Numbered from the stretch's first letter, positions 1 to 5,845 are shown. The stretch: 5,845 bases of DNA from Nitrospirae bacterium GWC2_42_7 (GCA_001803645.1 MHDW01000019.1:2667-8511); one strand, 5' to 3'. Notes: generated from the sequence alone by a model not told the origin. A program made the numbers and translations.

Positions 1-926
1 TCTAACAGAAGAGCGCGCGCAAAGGGTTCCCGCAGTTCTTTGTTCTTCCCTGTGACCAGGATGAGGCCGTTATTTTCTGAGAGGGCTTTTTGTAAAATTC
101 CGGCATACTCATCAGGAATATGGAATTTATCGAGCGTCATTTTTTTCGATGGATATCTGAAGCGGAGTATTGCCCCCTGATTTTTATCCGCAGTTATAAT
201 TTCAGATGTAATAAAAACCTCTCTGCCGGAGATCCTTGTCTTTATACTGCCTGATGAGCCCTTTGCGATGCTGAACATTTCCTTTATCTTTTTTATGACC
301 GGTTCCATATAATCCACAGGATGTAATTCAGGGTCACTCAGCCTGTCCTTGACCCTGTTTCGTACTCTGAGCTGGCTGTTAACAGCTTCGAAATAAAGCA
401 TTGCCGAGCTTTTCAATACCGCCCTGGTAAGCGATGAATAAAAGATCGATATTGCCGGAGAAGAGGATGCAACCGGCGGCATATTTTTCCCGGTGAAAAC
501 AGCATCTATAGTATCCAGAATAACAGAGGGAAGAGCCATGGAAATACTTACAGTCTTGATAGGGAATGTGCGATTGATCACCTCCATTACTTCGTTGAGT
601 GAGGGATCTGTAACAGCCACTTTTACCTCATTATCAAGCTCTGCCAGAGGCAGGAATCTGTATTTTTCGAGAAGATCCCGGGGTACTGACCTGACAAGTT
701 TATGGTCTACGGTATCTGGTGAAGGTGTTACAAATGATAGATTCAACTCAGTGCTGAGAGCATAAAAAAGTGCATCTTCACTTACGAGCCCTTTCTCAAA
801 CACAAGTTCTTTGATATCTCTTCCTGTGCTGAGAGATTCCATCTTTACAGATACTGCGTCCTTTTCACCTAAAAGATCATATTTCATCAGAATGTCCAGA
901 ATGTTAAGCTCAGGTCCTGTGTTCAT
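1..926 (-). CDS. Degenerate GspE/PilB-like ATPase paralogue, partial (3' end beyond window)
   Basis: This uninterrupted frame of 308 codons runs off the left edge, so the C-terminus is not seen. The ATG at 926 is set by a strong AGGAGG six bases upstream. Residues about 8-145 resemble the N-terminal domain of GspE/PilB ATPases, including a VAVTDPS stretch (103-109) matching the usual VAxxDP segment. Residues about 160-300 line up without gaps at several places with the neighbouring ATPase (1235-3535). VRNRVKDRL (188-196) sits where that protein has VRFRIDGVL, and LYFEA (177-181) sits where it has IHIEP. GLILVTG (287-293) precedes the nucleotide-binding loop, but the next residues are KNKELRE instead of the Walker A PTGSGKT. 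The invariant GKT is gone, so ATP binding by the usual mode is unlikely. Membership in the family is inferred from this alignment by eye. A non-catalytic subunit or regulator of the motor is the likeliest role; a decaying copy is possible, though no stop or frameshift is seen. Confidence 0.8.
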   Translation of the reverse strand, partial: MNTGPELNILDILMKYDLLGEKDAVSVKMESLSTGRDIKELVFEKGLVSEDALFYALSTELNLSFVTPSPDTVDHKLVRSVPRDLLEKYRFLPLAELDNEVKVAVTDPSLNEVMEVINRTFPIKTVSISMALPSVILDTIDAVFTGKNMPPVASSSPAISIFYSSLTRAVLKSSAMLYFEAVNSQLRVRNRVKDRLSDPELHPVDYMEPVIKKIKEMFSIAKGSSGSIKTRISGREVFITSEIITADKNQGAILRFRYPSKKMTLDKFHIPDEYAGILQKALSENNGLILVTGKNKELREPFARALLL

Positions 927-932
927 CTAATG

Positions 933-938
933 CCTCCT
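933..938 (-). promoter_or_regulatory. Strong ribosome binding site of the degenerate GspE-like gene
   Basis: AGGAGG is read on the minus strand with six bases (CATTAG) between it and the ATG at 926. It fixes the start codon and argues that this Walker-A-less gene is still translated. Confidence 0.8.
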
Positions 939-1029
939 TTATATGTTTAAGAAGAACTGAAAAATCATGATAAAAATATATTGTCAATTCATCTGGTTCA
1001 CTGAACTATAAAACTTTCCGGTTGTATAA

Positions 1030-1242
1030 TCAAATGTTGTTTTCTCTGTCATAGCGGAGTCTTCTGATCGGATTCTTGAGAAGAGAATATGCCTCATTTA
1101 TCTCTTTCATCCTCTCAAGAGACAGCGCATTTGTGCATTTATCAGGATGATAGCGGAGCGCAAGCCTTCTGTAAGAGTTCTTGATCTCTTCGATATCCGC
1201 ATCATGCTTTATTTCAAGGATTTTGTAATAGTCCTTAGTCAT
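1030..1242 (-). CDS. Solo J-domain (DnaJ-like) small protein
   Basis: This 70-residue protein is nearly all J domain. It opens with DYYKILEI (4-11), typical of helix I. A basic helix II (about 17-31, with YRRLALRY) leads into the diagnostic HPD tripeptide at 32-34. Helix III holds MKEINEAYSLL (45-55), followed by an arginine-rich end. J domains stimulate ATP hydrolysis by DnaK/Hsp70 through HPD. The zinc-finger, G/F and substrate-binding regions of DnaJ are absent, so this is a minimal co-chaperone or a targeting domain. Its ATG at 1242 lies inside the end of the ATPase gene (8-base overlap), with only a weak purine-rich AGAAAGAA upstream, which suggests translational coupling. From the context it may bring DnaK to the secretion/pilus ATPase or its partners. 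The J-domain call is firm; the target is inference. Confidence 0.93.
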   Translation of the reverse strand: MTKDYYKILEIKHDADIEEIKNSYRRLALRYHPDKCTNALSLERMKEINEAYSLLKNPIRRLRYDRENNI

Positions 1243-3535
1243 ATGTTCTTTCTATGAGCCTTTTCACCCTTGCCTGGAGTTCTGAATATTCGAATGGTTT
1301 GGTTATATAATCGTCAGTGCCGAAGGTAAACCCTTTAAGCTTGTCTTCTGATGTGTCTCTGGATGAAAGAATTATGATCGGTAAAAACATTGTTTTAATA
1401 TTACTCCTGAGTTCCTTTATCAGGGCATAACCGTCCATAACCGGCATATTTATATCGGTTATTATTAAGTTCGGTTTTATCTTATCAGCTTGTTCGAGGG
1501 CTTCTTTCCCGTTCTGGGCAGTATGTACCTCAAGTTCAAGAGGTCTAAGAGAGAGTTCGACCATCTTGAGTATTCCCGGCTCATCATCAACTATAAGCAC
1601 TCTTGGTTTTTCTGATTTTAATGGCAGTTTTGCTTTTTCGCCTGCTTTTCCGCAGAAAGGACAGAAATTCCAGTCATATTCCATTTTTTGTAAGCAACCT
1701 TTGCATATATTTGTATCGAGTACTCCACAATAAGGGCACTCATTGCCCATATAAGTCCTTCTGCAATTAGGACAAACTGCATCATTTACGGTTCTTTCAG
1801 TCCTTGTTTTTTCATCTGATGAAATTACACGCAAGACCTCTTCGACTGTAGTTATCCCTTTGTATACATGCCTAAGTGAGGATTCATAAAGAGTTCTCAT
1901 CCCCTCTTTTTTGGTGAGTTCCCTTAACTCGCCTGCTGAACCTTTGCCGGCAATGAACTTCCGTATTTCAGGGGAAATGTCCATTATCTCAAGGATCGCA
2001 ATTCTTCCCTTGTATCCTGTATTGCTGCATTTATCACAGCCTGTTCCTCTCATGAAGCGGATATCATCTCTTATGTCTGGAAGCGCTGATAGAACAGATT
2101 CATCTGGCTTGTATTCTGTAAGACAGTGTTCACAGTTGATCCTGACGAGTCTCTGCGCTACTATACAGAGGAGGGATGAGGCCACCAAAGTGGGTTCTAC
2201 TCCGAGGTCGAAAAGTCTCGTAATTGTTGCTGCCGTGCCGGTTGTATGAAGAGTGCTCAGAACAAGATGGCCTGTCATTGATGCCCTTAAGGCAATCTCT
2301 GCGGTCTCAAGGTCTCTTATTTCTCCGACCATGACAACATTAGGGTCCTGCCTTAGTATTGACCTGAGCGTATTGGCAAAAGTGAGTCCTGCTTTTTCAT
2401 TGACCTGCACCTGTGTGATCCCTTCAATTTCGTATTCTACAGGGTCTTCAACTGTTATGATGTTTGTTTCTTCAGAATAAATATGTTTCAGTATTCCGTG
2501 AAGAGTGGTTGTTTTGCCGCTGCCGGTTGGCCCTGTAAGGAGTATCAGTCCCTGGGGTTTGTCTATATGTTTTTTAAGTTTTAAAAAATCCTCATTGCCA
2601 AGCTGAGAGCTGAGGGATTTTACACCTTCAGCTGATCTTAAAATCCTTATAACTACTTTTTCTCCCAGATGAGTCGGCAGCACCGAGATCCTGAGATCAA
2701 CCGGTTTGTCCCCGATTTTAAGTTTCACGCCCCCGTCCTGAGGGGTTTTCCTGTTGCTGATATCAAGCTGTGACATTATTTTTATTCTGGATACAATGGC
2801 AGAATTAAGCCATTTGGGGATATGTGTCTGGGTCTTGAGCACGCCGTCGATCCTGAATCTAACGGTAACGTTTTTCTGTCCCGGTTCAATATGTATATCG
2901 CTTGCATCGTACTTCAGCGCTTCTTTGATCAATATGTTGACGAGCTTGATGGCCGGGGCAAGAAGATCACTTTCATTGGCGAGTTCCCCTCTGTTGCCGG
3001 ACTGAAATATTTTCCCCATGTTAGAATCGCTATCAGCCGGTCCGCCTATAGCGTTTGCATCCAATACTTCAATATTGTCTTCATTCCCGGAGAGCACATT
3101 GTCCAGGACTTTTGTCAGGTCAGAGCTTGTTTCAAAGCATGTGTTGACCGCATTTAGAAGTTCGCTTCTTGAAGTGACATAGGGTATGGAATTATACCCG
3201 GTAATGAAAGAAACTGCCTGAAGAGCATTGAAGTCCATAGGGTCTACCATGGCGAGTTTCAGGTTTTTACCTTCAAATCCAAAGGGGATGCACATATATT
3301 TCAAGATATTGTCTTTTGAGAATTTACTGAGCACGTCATGAGGAATATCAGAGAGTTCAGCTTTCTTGAACCTGAATTTCTCGCAGAATATATTTAAAAG
3401 CTTGTCCTCGTTGAGATTTTGCGAATCGATCATGTCGAGTATGAAACTGCGTCCGCTGGTTTTCTTTTTTATTGCCTGCAAGGAAGCTTCATTAATGATT
3501 CCTTCGCTGATAAGAAATTCACTTAAGGTGTCCAT
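1235..3535 (-). CDS. GspE/PilB-family type II secretion/type IV pilus ATPase fused to double zinc ribbon and response-regulator receiver domain
   Basis: This 766-residue cytoplasmic motor ATPase would power pilus extension or type II secretion. Residues 1-135 form an MshEN-like N-terminal domain, followed by a variable acidic linker (about 140-190). The N2 domain has the HIEP motif (215-218) and VRFRIDG (225-231). The motor core is complete: Walker A GPTGSGKT (335-342), Asp box TVEDPVEYE (361-369), Walker B VMVGEIRD (401-408), His box TGHLVLSTLHTT (421-432), and the zinc tetracysteine C468/C471/C500/C503. Past about residue 575 it departs from the usual PilB/GspE length. Four CxxC-type pairs (C588/C591, C600/C603, C611/C614, C625/C628) form a double zinc ribbon. 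A receiver domain follows (about 645-762) with acidic D650/D651, phosphoacceptor D694, S724 and K746 all present. The gene sits 46 bases after the histidine kinase and overlaps the J-domain gene by 8 bases, so phosphorylation by that kinase is a natural inference. PilB versus GspE or MshE cannot be decided without the rest of the machine. Confidence 0.95.
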   Translation of the reverse strand: MDTLSEFLISEGIINEASLQAIKKKTSGRSFILDMIDSQNLNEDKLLNIFCEKFRFKKAELSDIPHDVLSKFSKDNILKYMCIPFGFEGKNLKLAMVDPMDFNALQAVSFITGYNSIPYVTSRSELLNAVNTCFETSSDLTKVLDNVLSGNEDNIEVLDANAIGGPADSDSNMGKIFQSGNRGELANESDLLAPAIKLVNILIKEALKYDASDIHIEPGQKNVTVRFRIDGVLKTQTHIPKWLNSAIVSRIKIMSQLDISNRKTPQDGGVKLKIGDKPVDLRISVLPTHLGEKVVIRILRSAEGVKSLSSQLGNEDFLKLKKHIDKPQGLILLTGPTGSGKTTTLHGILKHIYSEETNIITVEDPVEYEIEGITQVQVNEKAGLTFANTLRSILRQDPNVVMVGEIRDLETAEIALRASMTGHLVLSTLHTTGTAATITRLFDLGVEPTLVASSLLCIVAQRLVRINCEHCLTEYKPDESVLSALPDIRDDIRFMRGTGCDKCSNTGYKGRIAILEIMDISPEIRKFIAGKGSAGELRELTKKEGMRTLYESSLRHVYKGITTVEEVLRVISSDEKTRTERTVNDAVCPNCRRTYMGNECPYCGVLDTNICKGCLQKMEYDWNFCPFCGKAGEKAKLPLKSEKPRVLIVDDEPGILKMVELSLRPLELEVHTAQNGKEALEQADKIKPNLIITDINMPVMDGYALIKELRSNIKTMFLPIIILSSRDTSEDKLKGFTFGTDDYITKPFEYSELQARVKRLIERTYD

Positions 3536-3541
3536 TTAAAT

Positions 3542-3547
3542 ACCTCC
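3542..3547 (-). promoter_or_regulatory. Strong ribosome binding site of the ATPase-receiver gene
   Basis: GGAGGT is read on the minus strand, six bases before the ATG at 3535. It confirms the start and allows strong independent initiation within the short gap after the kinase gene. Confidence 0.8.
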
Positions 3548-3581
3548 GTTAAAACTATATGATTATAATCGAAACTCAGAT

Positions 3582-5033
3582 TTATATTTCGCATGCCGGC
3601 AGCATTATCACAAAATTAGCGCCGTTGAACCCTTCTATACCGGAATAATTGCCGTTTATTGCTTTTATGGTTCCGTTGTGTTCTTCGACTATCTTTTTTG
3701 ATATAGCGAGACCGAGCCCTGTACCGGACTTCTTGCCTTTTGTTACAAAAGGTTCGAATATTGTGTCAATAATTTCGTCCGGGATCCCATTGCCGGTATC
3801 TGAAAAGACTATTTCAATACCATTGTCCAACTGGCGCGTGAGGATAAGGAACTTGCCGCCCTGATGCATTGCTTCCCGTGCGTTGCCGGCTATATTAAAG
3901 ATCACCCGTTTGAACTTCTCTAAGTCAATATTAATTTCATTTATATAATCCAGACTGGAGACCACCATGATATTCCTTGCTGTCATGCTTTTTTCTACAT
4001 AAGGAACAATATCAAGGAAGTATTTTTCAGCATTAGATTTCTCGATATTGAGTTTTGACTTAAACCCTTTGGCAAAGGCCAGAAGGTCTTCGACCATGCT
4101 TACAAGTCTGTCAACCTCGCTTGTTATCATCGTGCAATATTCCTTGCGCTCTTCTTTAGTGAACTCCATATCACCCATAAGCCCTGCGAATCCTTTTATC
4201 GTAGTCATGGGGTTTTTTATATCATGGATTATGCCTGAGGCCATCTGGCCGATCGCAGTGAATTTCTCGGATTTTATCATGTCTTCAAGGAGACGTGCAT
4301 TTTCGATGACCTCTGCAACCATTACGCATAAAGAACTCATCAAGGCTTCATCTTCGCTTGTGAAGATTCCATCTGCCTTATTCCTGAGGTTTAGAATGCC
4401 GAAGGTTGTATCTTTGACCTTCAGGGGAAGACAGAGCAGGGATTTAATCTCAACAGCTCCGGTATTTAAAAAGTAAGGATGTTCGGATGTATTGTTTGCA
4501 ATTATCGGCAGCCCGGTTTCGAGCACTCTGCCTGCAATCCCTTCATTGATATTTAACTCCAGATTTTCATCAACTATTCTGCCGGAAATCACCTTAAGAA
4601 TAAACTTTCCAGATTTTTGATCTGCTACCAATACAGAGCAGGCTTCAACATTAATTATCTCGTGGATTTTCGTTGTTGTAGAAGCAAGGATATTAAACAC
4701 ATCTGGTGAAGAGCTTAACAGTTTGTTGATCCCGGAAATAAAGCCCATTTCGCGGTATTTCTGGAGCGTATGTTCAGTGAGCAGTTTCTTTTCTTCTATG
4801 GTCTTAAGATAAAGGCTGAGCAGGGAAGCAACATGACAAAGATTTTGTGAAGCACCTGAAATATGGCCAAATAGAGAGTTGTTAAGGAAAACATCTACTC
4901 GAGGTTCTTTGCTGGACTGTACCTCAGGGGATTCAAATAGTATTTTTCCGTCAGTCCCGAAGAAAGTAAATGGGCCCGTGAGGCTGACAATAAGCTCGCA
5001 TATGGATTTGATATCTTTTTTCTTAATGGTCAT
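3582..5033 (-). CDS. Soluble GAF-domain sensor histidine kinase
   Basis: This is a two-component sensor kinase with no membrane segment, so it should sense a cytoplasmic cue. Numbering is from the ATG at 5033 (483 residues). Residues 4-77 form a small sensor-like domain (TGPFTFFGTDGKILFE), followed by a helical linker (about 78-97) and a GAF domain (about 107-250, with EGIAGRVLETGLPI and LLCLPLKV). The dimerisation domain carries the phosphoacceptor H270 in HDIKNP. The ATP-binding domain is complete: N box with N384 (GNAREAM), G1 DTGNGIP (412-418), F box FEPFVTK (426-432) and G2 GTGLGL (437-442). It lacks its own receiver, and the next gene, 46 bases on, ends in one, so that ATPase is the likely partner. 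The start is uncertain. An in-frame TTG at 5087 would add 18 residues but has no Shine-Dalgarno and lies only a few bases after a TATAAT box. The ATG at 5033 has only a distant GGAG, 19 bases upstream. Confidence 0.95.
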   Translation of the reverse strand: MTIKKKDIKSICELIVSLTGPFTFFGTDGKILFESPEVQSSKEPRVDVFLNNSLFGHISGASQNLCHVASLLSLYLKTIEEKKLLTEHTLQKYREMGFISGINKLLSSSPDVFNILASTTTKIHEIINVEACSVLVADQKSGKFILKVISGRIVDENLELNINEGIAGRVLETGLPIIANNTSEHPYFLNTGAVEIKSLLCLPLKVKDTTFGILNLRNKADGIFTSEDEALMSSLCVMVAEVIENARLLEDMIKSEKFTAIGQMASGIIHDIKNPMTTIKGFAGLMGDMEFTKEERKEYCTMITSEVDRLVSMVEDLLAFAKGFKSKLNIEKSNAEKYFLDIVPYVEKSMTARNIMVVSSLDYINEINIDLEKFKRVIFNIAGNAREAMHQGGKFLILTRQLDNGIEIVFSDTGNGIPDEIIDTIFEPFVTKGKKSGTGLGLAISKKIVEEHNGTIKAINGNYSGIEGFNGANFVIMLPACEI

Positions 5034-5098
5034 ATGGGTTACAGTTTTAATGCTCCTTTTATCTGATAGCAAATTAGATATAAACAATTGCTTTATGA

Positions 5099-5104
5099 AT
5101 TATA
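5099..5104 (-). promoter_or_regulatory. Candidate -10 box of the histidine kinase operon
   Basis: A perfect TATAAT on the minus strand lies about 66 bases upstream of the ATG at 5033. No convincing -35 hexamer stands 16-18 bases further upstream, where the sequence is an A/T run, so an activator may be needed. If used, transcription would begin near 5092, which would leave the TTG at 5087 almost leaderless and favours the ATG. Confidence 0.4.
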
Positions 5105-5161
5105 AAGTATTCAGATGATTTAATATATAAAAAAATAGTTATACAAAATAGCCATGTTATG

Positions 5162-5181
5162 AATCATTGTCAAAGATGATT
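5162..5181. repeat. Inverted repeat in the divergent promoter region, possible operator
   Basis: AATCAT (5162-5167) and ATGATT (5176-5181) are perfect reverse complements separated by eight bases. The dyad ends eight bases before the -35 region of the plus-strand promoter and lies between the two divergent TATAAT boxes. A third copy of ATGATT is at 5115-5120. The arms are short and AT-rich, so chance is a real alternative. Confidence 0.3.
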
Positions 5182-5189
5182 TTGAAGGT

Positions 5190-5218
5190 ATAACATAAAC
5201 AAAGGTGTTGTGTATAAT
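5190..5218 (+). promoter_or_regulatory. Sigma-70-type promoter of the eight-cysteine protein gene
   Basis: ATAACA (5190-5195, four of six matches to TTGACA) is separated by 17 bases from a perfect TATAAT (5213-5218). A start near 5225 would give a leader of about 17 bases with AGGAG inside it. Spacing and position fit a standard housekeeping promoter. Confidence 0.6.
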
Positions 5219-5232
5219 TGCATCCTTAAGTC

Positions 5233-5237
5233 AGGAG
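5233..5237 (+). promoter_or_regulatory. Ribosome binding site of the eight-cysteine protein gene
   Basis: AGGAG lies four bases before the ATG at 5242 and supports that start. Confidence 0.7.
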
Positions 5238-5241
5238 AATC

Positions 5242-5580
5242 ATGGAAGAAACAGATTTGAGAGAGCTCTGCAGAAATTTTTGCCATTATTATAAGCCTTT
5301 AAAAAATGAAGATTTCAAGTGCCGGGGATATCTTGTGGTCATGGAGTTGATAAATAAGGGAAAGAATTTAAGTTTTGACAAAACTGATGCGATACTTGAT
5401 GAAGGAACTATCAGAATGCTCTCAAAGAAGCTCTGCCTGTCTTGTTCTTTTTATGAAAATGATTGTGATTTTGCCGCACACGTTGAGAAGGCTCCTCCCT
5501 GTGGAGGATTTATTTTTTTAGGGCACCTTGTCTCAGAAGAGGTTCTTAAGGTTGAAGACATGGACTGTTTAAAAAGGTAA
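5242..5580 (+). CDS. Small eight-cysteine protein, probable metal or Fe-S binder, function unknown
   Basis: This complete 112-residue protein has a good promoter and Shine-Dalgarno sequence. I cannot assign it to a named family. Its eight cysteines are C10, C14, C27, C65, C68, C75, C87 and C109. The order is CxxxC, then a single Cys, then CxxC-x6-C-x11-C, and a last Cys near the end. The central segment CLSCSFYENDCDF (65-77), followed by PPCGGFIFL (85-93), has the look of a conserved motif rather than random cysteines. It has no signal peptide or membrane segment, so the cysteines are in a reducing compartment and more likely bind zinc or an iron-sulfur cluster than form disulfides. It is transcribed away from the kinase-ATPase operon from a shared 208-base region, so co-regulation is possible but not shown. 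It does not look like a shadow frame: nothing plausible is coded opposite it. Confidence 0.85.
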   Translation: MEETDLRELCRNFCHYYKPLKNEDFKCRGYLVVMELINKGKNLSFDKTDAILDEGTIRMLSKKLCLSCSFYENDCDFAAHVEKAPPCGGFIFLGHLVSEEVLKVEDMDCLKR

Positions 5581-5646
5581 TGTTAAGCAATTACATAAAT
5601 TTGACGTTGACTATGATGTCATAAATATGGTAAAAATGACGGTATC

Positions 5647-5845
5647 ATGACAACCAAGCTTTATAAAAGACTTTTAACGCCTCCGCCACGTAACAGTTTT
5701 TTTCTTTTTGGTCTTCGTGGAATTGGGAAGAGTACTTGGGTCCGGCAGACCTTTCCTGATGCCGTGCGTTTTGATCTGCTCGATGAAGGGCTTTATCAGA
5801 GTTATCTGCGAGACTCCCGATTATTTGGTCGTGAATTGCTTCGGG
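5647..5845 (+). CDS. AAA-type ATPase of the AAA_14/DUF4143 kind, partial (5' end only)
   Basis: The first 66 codons are present and the gene runs off the right edge. After a short N-terminus, FFLFGLRGIGKSTWVRQTFP (18-37) contains a Walker A loop, GLRGIGKS (22-29), at the position usual for the AAA_14 ATPases that carry DUF4143 at the C-terminus. FDLLDEGLYQSYLRD (42-56) also fits that family, whose members often have a D-L-L/E-x-x-Y stretch after the P-loop. The function of these proteins is poorly defined; many lie in accessory or mobile regions. The ATG at 5647 has no clear Shine-Dalgarno; the frame is open back to a stop at 5614-5616 and contains no better start. Eight of nine arginine codons are CGN, whereas neighbouring genes mostly use AGA/AGG, which suggests separate acquisition. 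The Walker A is clear; the subfamily is recognised by eye only. Confidence 0.8.
   Translation, partial: MTTKLYKRLLTPPPRNSFFLFGLRGIGKSTWVRQTFPDAVRFDLLDEGLYQSYLRDSRLFGRELLR

Noticed and set aside
982..987. TTGACA on the minus strand as a -35 box for a separate promoter of the degenerate ATPase gene
   Set aside because: At 16-18 bases downstream the sequence is a T run with no credible -10. The nearby TATCAT and TATATT stand at the wrong spacing. The gene may still have its own promoter, but this does not demonstrate one.
996..1006. An 11-base perfect palindrome, GTTCACTGAAC, with ATCATGAT at 964-971 nearby
   Set aside because: The arms are only five and four bases, there is no T tract making a terminator, and two such short palindromes in an AT-rich gap of 103 bases can arise by chance.
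4048..4476. A 142-codon open frame on the plus strand opposite the histidine kinase
   Set aside because: The minus-strand frame encodes a complete kinase with all catalytic boxes. The plus-strand translation shows no domain, and there is no ribosome site. The same applies to the other plus-strand frames at 493-765, 1911-2249, 2253-2480, 2754-3157, 3649-3864 and 4879-5118.
5601..5629. TTGACG with AATATG 17 bases downstream as a promoter of the AAA-type ATPase gene
   Set aside because: The -10 is a poor match, and an overlapping TTGACT and TATGAT in other registers make the region ambiguous. The gene could equally be read from the upstream promoter.
5608..5648. Inverted repeats TGAC-N6-GTCA (5608-5621) and ATGA-N5-TCAT (5636-5648) as an operator, terminator or attachment site
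   Set aside because: Arms of four bases are expected by chance. There is no GC-rich stem with a T run, and no direct repeat partner is visible for an attachment site.
1..5845. CRISPR arrays, tRNA or rRNA genes, insertion-sequence ends or tandem repeats
   Set aside because: No repeated spacers, tRNA-like cloverleaf, transposase fragment or long direct or inverted repeat was seen anywhere in the window.

Overview
The window looks like part of a chromosome from an environmental Gram-negative-type bacterium of moderate GC. The gene set (a GspE/PilB-family ATPase carrying zinc ribbons and a receiver domain, a soluble GAF histidine kinase, and a small cysteine-rich protein) would suit the Nitrospirota or one of the former deltaproteobacterial phyla. 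This placement rests on general resemblance only; the window has no rRNA or other phylogenetic marker.

Positions 1-5033 (possibly to 5087) hold four genes in a row on the minus strand. In transcription order they are: a soluble GAF-domain histidine kinase (5033-3582); a 766-residue type II secretion/type IV pilus ATPase with a C-terminal double zinc ribbon and a CheY-like receiver domain (3535-1235); a 70-residue protein that is a bare J domain (1242-1030), overlapping the ATPase gene by 8 bases; and, after a 103-base gap, a second and strongly diverged GspE/PilB-like protein (926 to beyond position 1). The last gene is cut by the window edge. It reads as an intact frame for 308 codons, but its Walker A loop is lost and its HIEP-like motif is degenerate.

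Positions 5034-5241 are a divergent intergenic region. It has a TATAAT box facing each way and a 6-8-6 inverted repeat between them. On the plus strand follow a 112-residue, eight-cysteine protein of unknown function (5242-5580) and the first 66 codons of an AAA-type ATPase of the AAA_14/DUF4143 kind (from 5647). Arginine codon use in that last gene differs from its neighbours.

The main inference is that the minus-strand cluster is a signalling module built around a pilus or secretion motor. The kinase has a natural partner in the receiver domain fused to the active ATPase. The J-domain protein is translationally coupled to that ATPase and may bring DnaK to it. The degenerate paralogue may be a regulatory or structural subunit of the motor. 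No pilin, platform protein, secretin or prepilin peptidase gene is visible, so which machine this serves cannot be read from the window.
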